DNA of 64,000 nt, taken from NCBI RefSeq assembly GCF_014648995.1, contig NZ_BMSE01000001.1, forward strand, positions 62,001 through 126,000, written 5' to 3'. The notes below the pieces were generated by a model that was given only the letters and a program-made list of their open reading frames with translations, made no database searches and was not told the origin of the DNA. Numbering within the stretch: position 1 is the stretch's first letter; each line of letters opens with the position of its first letter. The stretch comes from Streptomyces massasporeus (lineage in GTDB: Bacteria > Actinomycetota > Actinomycetes > Streptomycetales > Streptomycetaceae). Position numbers and translations under genes: made by a program. Positions 24,411-32,506 of the stretch are shown here, one piece after another.

Positions 24411-25655
24411 CTATACGTCGAACTCGACCGGCAGGCTGTCCAGCAGCGACATCCATGTGGACGCGGTCGAGGTGAGCTCCCCCGACGGCACGGCCAGGCG
24501 TAGGCCAGGCAGACGGTGCAGCAGGACGTCCACCGCGATCTCGATGACGGCCATCCCGATGCTCTGCCCCGGGCACTCGTGCGGGCCCGCGCCGAACGCC
24601 AGGTGCGCCTGGTTGCCGTGCACCGAGACTCCCAATTCCGGCCGGATCTCGGGGTCGAGGTTGCCCGGGGCGAGACCGATGACGAGCAGGTCGCCCTCCT
24701 TGACGCGGTGCCCGCCCAGTTCCACGTCGCCGACGGCGAAGCGCCCCGGCAGGACGGCCAGCGGCGGCGAGTTCCACATGGCCTCCTCCACCACTGCCGA
24801 GATGTTCAGCTGACCGCTGATCAGGCCGGAGAGCCGGGAGTCGTCGGTCAGGACCAGCGCCAGCACCCGGGCCAGCAGATTGGTCGTCACATGCGCGGCG
24901 ATCAGCACCGCGCGCAGGTGGGAGACGACCTCGTCGTGGTCGAGCTCCGCGTGATGCTCCAGCAGGCCGGTGGCAAGGTCGGAGCCGGGTTCCGACCGCC
25001 TGCGTTCGGCGAGTTCACCGAGGATCTCTTTGATCACGCCGTCGTGCAGGACGGCGTTCTCGCCGCCCCTCATCACCTGGGCGCAGGACTCGACCAGGCG
25101 GCGTCCCTCGGCCTCGGCGAGCCCCAGAACGCGCGCGACCACGATCATCGGCAGGCAGTCGGCGTAGTCCGCCACCAGATCGGCGCGGCCGGAGCCCGCG
25201 AACGTGTCGATCTGCTTGTTGGCGAAGCGCATGGCGTGGCGGCGGACACCGCGGCCGGCGGCGGACTGCAGGGCGTCGTTGACGGCTCGGCGCAGTCGGC
25301 GGTGAGCCTCGCCGTCCTGGGACACGCAGTCGGGACGCCAGGCCAGCATCGGAACGAGCGGAGAGTCGTCCGCGATCCGGCCCTCCCGCAGGTCACGCCA
25401 TGTCCGCGCGTCCCGGGCGAACTGGAGGGGATTCTCCAGCACTCGCCGGCTGTCCCGGTAGCCCAGTACCAGCCAGGCGGGGATGTCGCCCTCCAGCAGC
25501 ACCGGTGCGACCGAGCCGTGTTCCTTGCGCAACCGCTCGTAGATGCCCCCGGGGTCGGTCGCGGCCTCCGGCCCGTACAGCCGGGTGAGGTCGCTGCCGT
25601 GGTGGGCCACGGGGCAGCCGCGGCCCTGGAGGGAGTGGTCGGTCTGATCGTTCAT
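24411..25655 (-). CDS. Conservon P450, CYP157-like, lacking ExxR
   Basis: A 414-residue P450-fold protein closing the conservon. The haem loop is intact (A-F-G-A-G-P-H-E-C-P-G-Q, Cys361). But the K-helix reads V-V-E-E-A-M-W (290-294), so the ExxR Arg is Trp, and the I-helix reads A-A-H-V-T-T (253-258), with Val at the acid position. CYP157 enzymes found in conservons are known for lacking ExxR, which fits. The start ATG 25655 overlaps the cvnD stop by 4 bases (ATGA), so the two are translationally coupled. Normal oxygen activation is doubtful; it may act as a haem sensor, a structural partner of the GTPase, or an unusual catalyst. Confidence 0.9.
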   Translation of the reverse strand: MNDQTDHSLQGRGCPVAHHGSDLTRLYGPEAATDPGGIYERLRKEHGSVAPVLLEGDIPAWLVLGYRDSRRVLENPLQFARDARTWRDLREGRIADDSPLVPMLAWRPDCVSQDGEAHRRLRRAVNDALQSAAGRGVRRHAMRFANKQIDTFAGSGRADLVADYADCLPMIVVARVLGLAEAEGRRLVESCAQVMRGGENAVLHDGVIKEILGELAERRRSEPGSDLATGLLEHHAELDHDEVVSHLRAVLIAAHVTTNLLARVLALVLTDDSRLSGLISGQLNISAVVEEAMWNSPPLAVLPGRFAVGDVELGGHRVKEGDLLVIGLAPGNLDPEIRPELGVSVHGNQAHLAFGAGPHECPGQSIGMAVIEIAVDVLLHRLPGLRLAVPSGELTSTASTWMSLLDSLPVEFDV

Positions 25656-26254
25656 CGGGGCTCCAGGGCCACGGCCGAGCGTTCCTTCAGATGGTGGATC
25701 AGGGCGACGAGTACGTCCCGGCTGGAGGCCCGGTCGCGGGCGTCGAAGGCCACGACCGGCGTGTGCTCGGGGATGTCCAGGGCGTCCCGGATCTCCTCGG
25801 CCGGGTAGTTCCGGGAGTCGGGGAAGACGTTCAGCGCGACGACGAAGGGGACCTCCTGGCGCTCCATCTCCTCGATCGCCCGGAAACTGGACTCCAGGCG
25901 GCGGGTGTCCACCAGGACGATCGCGCCGAGCGCACCCTTGAACAGCCCGTTCCACAGAAACCAGAACCGCTCCTGCCCGGGCGTGCCGAACAGGTACAGC
26001 ACCAGGCTCTCGTTGATGCCGATCTTGCCGAAGTCGAGGCTGACGGTGGTCTGCGTCTTGTCGGCGACGCCGATGAGATGGTCGACGTCGGCACTGGCCT
26101 GGGTGAGGGTCTCCTCGGTGGTGAGCGGCTTGATGTCGCTGACCGACCGGACCATGGTGGTCTTCCCGGTGCCGAACCCGCCGGCGATCATCACCTTCAC
26201 CGAGCGGGTGTCCCCGCCCGAGCCTCCGGGTTGGTCAAAGCCTTTCAAGTCCAC
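25652..26254 (-). CDS. cvnD: Conservon GTPase CvnD
   Basis: A 200-residue small GTPase of the MglA-like/conservon type. Walker A is G-G-F-G-T-G-K-T-T (25-33), switch II reads F-G-T-P-G-Q-E-R-F, and A-L-N-V-F-P-D stands in place of the usual NKxD (N-V-F-P-D). In conservons CvnD works with the CvnA kinase-like protein, the roadblock protein CvnB and CvnC as a membrane-associated switch resembling eukaryotic G-protein systems. I chose GTG 26254 because GAGGAGG lies 6 bases upstream; an in-frame TTG at 26269 would place the ribosome site inside the gene. Confidence 0.93.
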   Translation of the reverse strand: MDLKGFDQPGGSGGDTRSVKVMIAGGFGTGKTTMVRSVSDIKPLTTEETLTQASADVDHLIGVADKTQTTVSLDFGKIGINESLVLYLFGTPGQERFWFLWNGLFKGALGAIVLVDTRRLESSFRAIEEMERQEVPFVVALNVFPDSRNYPAEEIRDALDIPEHTPVVAFDARDRASSRDVLVALIHHLKERSAVALEPR

Positions 26255-26606
26255 TGAGTACCTCCTCAAGGAGCGCGAGGTCGGGCCCGCGGCCGGCGTC
26301 GTGCGCCGGGATGGGGTTACGGGCTTCGACGCGACCTGCGTCCAGCAGGTCCGACAGCAGCACCGCGAGAATGTTGAAGGGGAGCCCGAGGTGAGCGCCG
26401 AGCTCGGCGACCGAGAGCGGGTCGCGGCAGCGCCGGAGGATCTCCTCGTGCTCGTGCTGCATGCCCGTTAACGGGGCGGCGCGGGAGACGACGAGGGTCG
26501 CCACGTCGAGGCTCGACGCCGAACCGCCCGGTCCGCTGCGCCCGCCGGTGAGGACGTAGTAGCGCTCGAGACCGGACGGGTCCGACGGTCTGCGGGGAGC
26601 ACTCAT
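26235..26606 (-). CDS. cvnC: Conservon protein CvnC (DUF742)
   Basis: A 123-residue DUF742 protein. The characteristic stretch is R-Y-Y-V-L-T-G-G-R near the N-terminus, followed by a winged-helix-like part (L-S-V-A-E-L-G-A-H-L-G-L-P) and L-L-S-D-L-L-D-A-G-R-V. The 3' end overlaps cvnD by 20 bases and the start overlaps the cvnB stop by 4, so translation is coupled along the operon. Members bridge CvnB and CvnD in the conservon complex. Confidence 0.93.
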   Translation of the reverse strand: MSAPRRPSDPSGLERYYVLTGGRSGPGGSASSLDVATLVVSRAAPLTGMQHEHEEILRRCRDPLSVAELGAHLGLPFNILAVLLSDLLDAGRVEARNPIPAHDAGRGPDLALLEEVLSGLERL

Positions 26607-27013
26607 CCAGAGTGCTCCTCCAGGCGCGGAGTGGTGCCGAGGAGCTCACCCATCCTGCGGGCCAGGTCCCTCATCTGGTGGCCGAGCAGGCCCTGGTCGA
26701 GGCCCTCCCTGGCGAGGACGCCGAGGTACGTCTCCACACCCGCGCGCACGACGAAGAGGTGCCCGCCGTCCACCTCGATCATCGCGAGGCGCAGCTGCCC
26801 GGCGTACTTGGGGAACTGCTCGGCGACCGGCTGGGCCAGGGCCTGCAGACCGGCCACCACGGCGGCGAAGCGGTCGACGTCGTCGGGGTCTTCGGCGCCG
26901 TAGGAGGTGATGGCCTTGCCGTCACTGGAGGCCACAAGGGCGAAGCGGATCTCCTGGATGCTCTCGACGAGATCGCGGAGCGCCCAGCTCACATCTGTTC
27001 CTTGTTGCGTCAT
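26603..27013 (-). CDS. cvnB: Conservon roadblock/LC7 protein CvnB
   Basis: A 136-residue roadblock/LC7-domain protein (D-L-V-E-S-I-Q-E-I-R-F-A-L-V-A-S-S-D-G-K-A at the start; H-L-F-V-V-R-A-G-V-E-T-Y-L-G-V-L in the core). Roadblock proteins act as GAP or dimeric scaffold for MglA-type GTPases, here CvnD. It overlaps cvnC by 4 bases and is separated from cvnA by only 4 bases, completing the standard A-B-C-D order. Confidence 0.94.
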   Translation of the reverse strand: MTQQGTDVSWALRDLVESIQEIRFALVASSDGKAITSYGAEDPDDVDRFAAVVAGLQALAQPVAEQFPKYAGQLRLAMIEVDGGHLFVVRAGVETYLGVLAREGLDQGLLGHQMRDLARRMGELLGTTPRLEEHSG

Positions 27014-27017
27014 GGGA

Positions 27018-28745
27018 CTAGTCGCTCTCTTCGGTGCGGTGCTCGGTGTACTCGCGGCCGGCGAGGGTGTCGCGTTCGCCGGCCGCCTCGGAGGCCTCTG
27101 CCGCGTCGCGTCCGGCGGTGGCGAAGGCGGCGAGACCCGAGAAGGACGCGTCCGGCGGGACGGCGGCCACCGTGCCCCGGTCGGTCCGTTCGGCCGGCCT
27201 GGGCGCCTCCGTCTCGTTGCGCTTGCTGCGGCGCCGGGGCAGTCCGCCGGGCGTGGTCTCCCCGGTCTCGGCCTGCGCGGCCCGTGACTCGGGCTCGGCG
27301 ACCGCCTCGCGGGCCGGGGCGGGCGCGGCGGTGCGGACCTGCGGAGTCGGCGCGGCCGGTACGGTCGCGGCCGTCGGCAGCGGGCTGAAGTACTTGTGCG
27401 GCACCACGACCACCACGGAGGTTCCGAGCCACGGCGAGTCCGCGAAGGTCACGCGGATGCCGTAACGGCGGGCGAGGGCGCCGACGACGCGCAGACCGAT
27501 GTTGGCGTCCTCGGTGATGCCGCCGAGGCCCGCGCCGGGCACGGTGCCCGCGAGGGCGTGCTCGGCCTCGCGCTTCTTCTCCTCGCTCAGGCCCTTGCCG
27601 GAGTCCTGGATCTCGATGCCGACGCCGTTGGGGACCTCCTTGCCGGAGATGAGCACCGGCTCGGTGGGCGGCGAGTAGCGGGCCGCGTTGTCCAGGAGGT
27701 GGGCCAGGATCAGCGTGAGGTGGTCGACGAGGCCGCCGTCGACGCCGAGTTCAGGCAGGTGGCGCACCTGGATCCGGTGGAAGTCCTTGATCCGGCCGAT
27801 GCCGCCGCGCACCACGCTGAGCAGCCGCTGCGGTTCCTGCCACTGCCGGCCGGGCCGGTCGGAGCCGCCGAGCACACCGATGCTCGCGGCGAGCGAGTCT
27901 GCGGGGCCGAGCTCCTGGTCGAGCTCCATCAGGCCCCGGGCGACGGCCGGCAGCCGACCGTGCTCGCCCTGCATCTCGTGCAGCCGTCCACGGAGCTTGC
28001 TGGTCAGCACATGGATGCGGTTGCCGATGCTGATCACGGCCTGCTCGGCGGAGGTGGAGCGGTCGAACTCCGCCTCGAGACCGATCAGGGAGGTGCGCAG
28101 CAGCTTGCGCAGTTCGGCCTGGAGTTCCGAGCTGACCTTGGCGCACTGGTTCACCGTGGGCAGCAGGTCGTCGATGGCGTCGCCGGAGCGCAGCTTCTCC
28201 ATCGCGTCGGGCAACTGCTCGTCGGCGAGCCGGGCGACCGCGGCGAGCTGGTGGGAGAGCTGCTCCTGCCAGACCGCGGCCTGGTCGGCGAGCTGGGCCT
28301 CGTACGACGTGGCCTGCTCGGTCAGCCGTTCCTCATAGGCCCGGGACCGGTCGGCGAGCTGCGTCTCGTACGTGGCACTCTGGTCGGCCAGGCGCCGCTC
28401 GTACGTCGCGTTCTGCTCGTTGAGCTGGGATTCCAGGCCGGCGCGATCGGCGGCGAACTTGCGTTCAAGTCCCGCCACATGCTGCTGCCACTGCTGGTTG
28501 TGCTCGGCCTGCGTGGTGCGGAAGGAGCCTTCCGCACGCTGCAGTTGGGCCCGGGTGCGCAGCAGCAGGCGTACGCACACGGCGCCGGCAGCCGTCGCCG
28601 CGACGCCGGCGACGGCCACGGTTATTCGCTCCGAGCTCATGAACGTGGCGGCAACGGTCCCGCCTCCCAAGCCCAGCGGCATCAACCACCAGCTGTACCA
28701 GGCGACAGGGGCCCGCGCCGCCGGTGGCGGAGTGGCGAGTTCCAT
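27018..28745 (-). CDS. cvnA: Conservon sensor kinase-like protein CvnA
   Basis: A 575-residue membrane protein. Two N-terminal membrane helices (about 14-36 and 40-62) are followed by a long coiled coil (70-200) built of exact 11-residue repeats. A nitrate-sensor-like helical region follows, then an ATPase domain (N box N-A-A-R-Y-S-P-P; G box D-S-G-K-G-L) and a Pro/Ala-rich acidic tail. No clear phospho-accepting His was found, typical for CvnA. ATG 28745 has GAAGGA about 6 bases upstream; a TTG at 28838 is in frame but unsupported. As the first gene of the conservon it probably receives the signal that CvnB-C-D transmit. Confidence 0.93.
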   Translation of the reverse strand: MELATPPPAARAPVAWYSWWLMPLGLGGGTVAATFMSSERITVAVAGVAATAAGAVCVRLLLRTRAQLQRAEGSFRTTQAEHNQQWQQHVAGLERKFAADRAGLESQLNEQNATYERRLADQSATYETQLADRSRAYEERLTEQATSYEAQLADQAAVWQEQLSHQLAAVARLADEQLPDAMEKLRSGDAIDDLLPTVNQCAKVSSELQAELRKLLRTSLIGLEAEFDRSTSAEQAVISIGNRIHVLTSKLRGRLHEMQGEHGRLPAVARGLMELDQELGPADSLAASIGVLGGSDRPGRQWQEPQRLLSVVRGGIGRIKDFHRIQVRHLPELGVDGGLVDHLTLILAHLLDNAARYSPPTEPVLISGKEVPNGVGIEIQDSGKGLSEEKKREAEHALAGTVPGAGLGGITEDANIGLRVVGALARRYGIRVTFADSPWLGTSVVVVVPHKYFSPLPTAATVPAAPTPQVRTAAPAPAREAVAEPESRAAQAETGETTPGGLPRRRSKRNETEAPRPAERTDRGTVAAVPPDASFSGLAAFATAGRDAAEASEAAGERDTLAGREYTEHRTEESD

Positions 28746-28822
28746 CTGCATCCTTCGAAGCAACACGAACGAACAGGGGGGTGTGTGGACCGCACTCATG
28801 AGTACGCACCGCGGGTCGACCG

Positions 28823-28836
28823 GACGCGATCGCGTC
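28823..28836. promoter_or_regulatory. Perfect 14-bp palindrome upstream of cvnA
   Basis: GACGCGATCGCGTC, its nearer edge 77 bases before the cvnA start codon. A second inverted repeat (TCGGGT-4-ACCCGA, 28863-28878) follows. Likely operators for the conservon, bound factor unknown. Confidence 0.45.
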
Positions 28837-29033
28837 AACTCGCAGCGCCGTTCGGAACCTTATCGGGTTTGGACCCGAAAGGATCAACCGTGGCCGCCCG
28901 CCGGACGTGAGGGTTCCGTCACGCTCCGACAGAAGGCAACAGGTCGACAAATGGCTTTGCCGTCAGTGGAATTGGCGATGCGTCAGGCCGCACGGCACCC
29001 CGCGCAGCGTGCCGTGCGCCGAGGTCGCGGAGG

Positions 29034-29978
29034 TCAGCGCGCGGTCTGGAACGTGCGGCGGTAGGCCTGCGGAGAGACCCCGATCGCCGCGTTCAGGTGC
29101 TGGCGCAGGGACGCGCCGGTCGCGAAGCCGACCCGGCCGGCGATCTGGTCCACCGTCAGATCACTGGATTCGAGCAGATGCCGGGCCCGGACCACGCGCT
29201 GCTGGATCAGCCAGCGGCCGGGGCTGAGACCCACCTCGTCGTGGAAGCGGCGGGCGAAGGTGCGCTGGCTCATCCGGGCGTGGCCGGAGAGATCGGCGAG
29301 GGTGAGCGGTTCGTCGAGGCGTTCCAGGGCCCAGGCGCGGGTGGCGGCGGTGCTCGCGGCGCCCTGCTCGGGGACGGGCTGCTCGATGTACTGGGCCTGA
29401 CCGCCGTCCCGGAAGGGCGGGACGACGCAGCGACGGGCGACGCTGTTGGCCAGCCGGCTGCCGTGGTCCTTGCGGACGAGGTGCAGGCAGATGTCCACGC
29501 CGGAGGCGGCCCCGGCGGACGTCAGGAACGGATGGTCGTCGACGAACAGCACGTCCGGGTCGAGGTCGACGCGCGGGAACATGTGCCGGAACCGGTCGGC
29601 GACCTGCCAGTGGGTGGTCGCCCGGCGCCCGTCGAGGAGGCCGGCGGCGGCGAGGACGAAGGCGCCGGTGCAGATCGAGACGATGCGGGTGCCGGGGCGG
29701 ATGAGCGCGAGCGCGGCCAGGACGTCGTCGGACACCTCGTCGGCCAGGTGGGAGGGTGCCACGGGCGCGATCACCACCGTATCGGCCGTGGCCAGGGCTT
29801 CGGGGCCGTGCTCCACGGTGACGCCGAAGTCGGCGTTGGTGCGCACCGGACGGCCGTCGACCGAACAGGTGAGGACCTCGTAGCGGCCGTCGGCCGCGCC
29901 GAGGATCCGGCTGGGGATGCCCAGCTCGAAGGGATACACCCGGTCCAGGGCCAGGACCACCACTCGCTCACGTCGCAT
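29034..29978 (-). CDS. GlxA-type AraC regulator (AdpA-like)
   Basis: A 314-residue regulator with a DJ-1/PfpI (GATase1-like) N-terminal domain (about 5-190, including the elbow S-I-C-T-G-A-F-V-L-A-A-A-G) and an AraC double HTH at the C-terminus (L-T-L-A-D-L-S-G-H-A-R-M-S-Q-R-T-F and I-A-G-R-V-G-F-A-T-G-A-S-L). This is the AdpA architecture, but AdpA itself is longer and this gene has no bldA-type TTA codon that I noticed. It is divergent from a quinone oxidoreductase gene with a 71-base gap holding an inverted repeat, so that gene is the likely target. Confidence 0.9.
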   Translation of the reverse strand: MRRERVVVLALDRVYPFELGIPSRILGAADGRYEVLTCSVDGRPVRTNADFGVTVEHGPEALATADTVVIAPVAPSHLADEVSDDVLAALALIRPGTRIVSICTGAFVLAAAGLLDGRRATTHWQVADRFRHMFPRVDLDPDVLFVDDHPFLTSAGAASGVDICLHLVRKDHGSRLANSVARRCVVPPFRDGGQAQYIEQPVPEQGAASTAATRAWALERLDEPLTLADLSGHARMSQRTFARRFHDEVGLSPGRWLIQQRVVRARHLLESSDLTVDQIAGRVGFATGASLRQHLNAAIGVSPQAYRRTFQTAR

Positions 29979-29998
29979 GGCACGATTCTATCGAAGGT

Positions 29999-30012
29999 TG
30001 GCAATCTTGCCA
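29999..30012. promoter_or_regulatory. Inverted repeat, likely GlxA-regulator operator
   Basis: TGGCAA-2-TTGCCA, in the divergent gap. The TGGC half-site resembles the AdpA-class recognition sequence, which suits the adjacent AdpA-like regulator. Confidence 0.6.
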
Positions 30013-30049
30013 TTGGCGGGGTGCGTGCGGACCGGCAGGCTGGTTGACC

Positions 30050-31000
30050 ATGAGCACACAGAACACGATGCGAGCCATCAGCCAGGACGTCCTCGGCGGT
30101 CCCGAGGTCTTGAAGGAAGTACAGGTCGAACGCCCGGTGCCGAAGCCGAACGAGGTACTGGTCCGGGTGCGGGCCGCCGGGGTCAACCCGACCGACTGGA
30201 AGCACCGCGCGACCGGCGGATTCCTGGGCGAGCCGCCCTTCGTCCTGGGCTGGGACGTCTCCGGGGTGGTGGAGGCGGTCGGCATCGGCGTCGTGGCCTT
30301 CGCACCCGGTGACGAGGTCTTCGGCATGCTGCCCTACCCGTACGGGCACGGCTCGCACGCCGAGTACGTCATCGCCCCCGTCCGCGCCCTGACTCGGAAG
30401 CCGGCCGGGGTCGACCACACCCAGGCGGGCGCGCTGCCGCTGGTCTCGCTCACCGCCTGGCAGGCGCTGACCGAGCACGCGGACCTCCGGCCCGGGCAGC
30501 GGGTGCTGATCCACGCCGCGGCCGGCGGGGTCGGGCACGTGGCGGTGCAGATCGCCAAGGCGCGCGGCGCGTACGTGATCGGCACGGCGAGCGCGGGCAA
30601 GCACGAGTTCCTGCGCTCGATCGGCGTCGACGAGACGATCGACTACCGCGAGACGGACGTCACCGAGGCCGTGAAGGACGTCGACGTCGTGCTCGACACG
30701 ATCGGCGGCGACAACTCCCTGCACTCCCTGCGCGTGCTGCGCCCCGGCGGTGTCCTGGTGTCGATCCTCCCCGGCGGCTCGGACGACCTCTACGAGGAGG
30801 CCGAACGGCTCGGCGTGCGGGCCCTGCGGATGCTGGTGGACGCCGACCGCAGCGGCATGGAGGCGATCGCGGACCTGATCGAGACGGGCAAGCTGCGCGC
30901 CACGATCGCCGGCACCTTCCCCCTGGCCGAGGCCGCCGAGGCCCACACCCTCGGCGACACGGGCCGCACGACGGGGAAGCTGGTGCTGCTGAACGACTGA
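30050..31000 (+). CDS. NADP-dependent quinone oxidoreductase (zinc-free MDR)
   Basis: A 316-residue medium-chain reductase without structural-zinc cysteines, like quinone oxidoreductases. It has the N-terminal GroES-like fold (V-R-V-R-A-A-G-V-N-P-T-D-W-K), the coenzyme motif H-A-A-A-G-G-V-G-H-V-A-V-Q (GxGxxG-type, NADPH) and the family ending G-K-L-V-L-L. The start is ATG 30050; an in-frame TTG 6 bases upstream is less likely. It probably reduces quinones or enones and is controlled by the divergent AdpA-like regulator. Confidence 0.9.
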   Translation: MSTQNTMRAISQDVLGGPEVLKEVQVERPVPKPNEVLVRVRAAGVNPTDWKHRATGGFLGEPPFVLGWDVSGVVEAVGIGVVAFAPGDEVFGMLPYPYGHGSHAEYVIAPVRALTRKPAGVDHTQAGALPLVSLTAWQALTEHADLRPGQRVLIHAAAGGVGHVAVQIAKARGAYVIGTASAGKHEFLRSIGVDETIDYRETDVTEAVKDVDVVLDTIGGDNSLHSLRVLRPGGVLVSILPGGSDDLYEEAERLGVRALRMLVDADRSGMEAIADLIETGKLRATIAGTFPLAEAAEAHTLGDTGRTTGKLVLLND

Positions 31001-31376
31001 GCACGCCCTGGCCGGGCGGGCGAGCCGGCTCGGGCCGCACGCGGGCACGAGCGCCGCGGCCGGTGGGCAGCGGGGGGGGTCCGAATCGGGGCGCCCGGCG
31101 GCCGGCCGGGCGCCGGGCAACCGAGGCTGCGGCGCGAGGGGCCCGGCGGTTGGCCGAGCGGCCCCCGGCCGAGGAGGACGACCCGGCTCCACCCGACGAG
31201 CGTGAAGGAGCCGGGCGTGAACCGCAGCCGGCATGGCAGGCCTGCCGTGCCCTTCCGCCGAGCAGCCGGCCGTGCACCGGAGCCGTCCCCGGCGGCGGAG
31301 CGGCGCGACGCTCGCGCCCTGTCCGATCGCCGGGTAAGACCCGCGGCTCCGGTCTTCCGGTCGGCCGGCGACCGTT
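31001..31376. other. 376-base convergent gap without a gene
   Basis: Lies between the ends of the quinone oxidoreductase and alcohol dehydrogenase genes. It is extremely GC-rich, includes a run of eight G residues and a hairpin (31091-31113), and has no believable coding sequence on either strand. Confidence 0.6.
31091..31113. terminator. GC-rich hairpin in convergent gap
   Basis: Perfect 9-bp stem GCGCCCGGC/GCCGGGCGC with a 5-base loop, 90 bases after the oxidoreductase stop. Confidence 0.5.
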
Positions 31377-32483
31377 TCAGAACCGCAGGACCGGCTTGAT
31401 CGTCTTGCCGGAGCGCATGTCCTGGACCGCCCGGTCGATGTCCTCGAAGGGGTAGGTGCCGATCAGTCGGTGCAGGGGGAGCCGGCCGTCCTTCACCAGG
31501 TGGACCAGGGCCGGGATCATGGTCCGGGTCTCGCTGTCGCCGAGGGTGAGGCCGACGATCCGCTTGCCTCCGAGGAGGCCGTTGACGTCCAGGGCGACCT
31601 CGGTGCCGAAGGGCGGGGCGCCGACGACGACCAGGGTGCCGCGGGCGGCGAGCGCGTCGACGCCCTGGCGCAGGACCCCGACGTGGCCCGTGGTCTCCAC
31701 GACACCGTCCGCGCCCTGGCCGCCCGTGATGCCGGTGAGGGCCGCGGCCAGGTCCTCCCGGCTCGTGTCGACGGTGTGCGTGGCGCCCAGTTCCGTCGCC
31801 AGGGAGAGGCGTTCGGCGACCCGGTCGACGGCGACGATCCGCGTGGCCGGGGTGAGCGCCGTCGCCATCACGGCCGACAGACCGACCGCTCCGGCGCCCA
31901 GGACGACGACCGTGCTGCCCGTGTCCGGCTTCAGCACGTTCCAGACGGCACCCACACCGGTCTGCACGCCGCAGCCCAGCGGGGCGATCGACTCCAGCGG
32001 CACATCCGGGTCGACCTTGACCAGGCTGCGCTCGTCGGCCAGCGCCAGCTCGGCGAAGGAGGACTGGCCGAAGAAGTGGCCTCCCAGGGCCTCGCCGTCC
32101 CGGCTGATGGTGTGCGACCCGTCGGCACGGCCGCCGCCGAGCAGGTTCAGCGGCAGCCAGGTCGCGCAGTACGCGGGATGCCCGCCGCGGCAGTTGCGGC
32201 AGTCGCCACAGGAGGTGAAGGAGAGCAGGACGTGGTCGCCCGGCGCGACGCCGGTGACGGCGGGGCCGACGGCCTCGACGACGCCCGCGCCCTCGTGGCC
32301 GAGGACCCCGGGCAGCGGGAAGGGCAGTCCGCCGCTCGCCACCCCCAGGTCGGTGTGGCACAGGCCGGTGGCGACCATGCGGACCAGCGCCTCGTGCGGG
32401 CCGGGCGCGTCGAGGACGACGTCGGAGAGGGTGAAGGGCGCGCCGCCGGACTCGACGACCGCGGCACGGGTGGTGGTGGGCAT
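31377..32483 (-). CDS. Zinc alcohol dehydrogenase (aryl-alcohol type)
   Basis: A 368-residue zinc-dependent MDR alcohol dehydrogenase. Catalytic zinc ligands are Cys in T-G-L-C-H-T-D and the His of L-G-H-E-G-A-G. The structural zinc site is S-C-G-D-C-R-N-C-R...Y-C. The NAD motif is V-L-G-A-G-A-V-G-L. The sequence resembles benzyl/aryl-alcohol dehydrogenases, which suits the aldehyde dehydrogenase encoded just upstream. It starts at ATG 32483, 23 bases after the aldehyde dehydrogenase stop, so both are probably one transcript. Together they would oxidise an alcohol to its acid via the aldehyde. Confidence 0.93.
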   Translation of the reverse strand: MPTTTRAAVVESGGAPFTLSDVVLDAPGPHEALVRMVATGLCHTDLGVASGGLPFPLPGVLGHEGAGVVEAVGPAVTGVAPGDHVLLSFTSCGDCRNCRGGHPAYCATWLPLNLLGGGRADGSHTISRDGEALGGHFFGQSSFAELALADERSLVKVDPDVPLESIAPLGCGVQTGVGAVWNVLKPDTGSTVVVLGAGAVGLSAVMATALTPATRIVAVDRVAERLSLATELGATHTVDTSREDLAAALTGITGGQGADGVVETTGHVGVLRQGVDALAARGTLVVVGAPPFGTEVALDVNGLLGGKRIVGLTLGDSETRTMIPALVHLVKDGRLPLHRLIGTYPFEDIDRAVQDMRSGKTIKPVLRF

Positions 32484-32506
32484 CGCGATGACTCCTTGAC
32501 GGTGTC

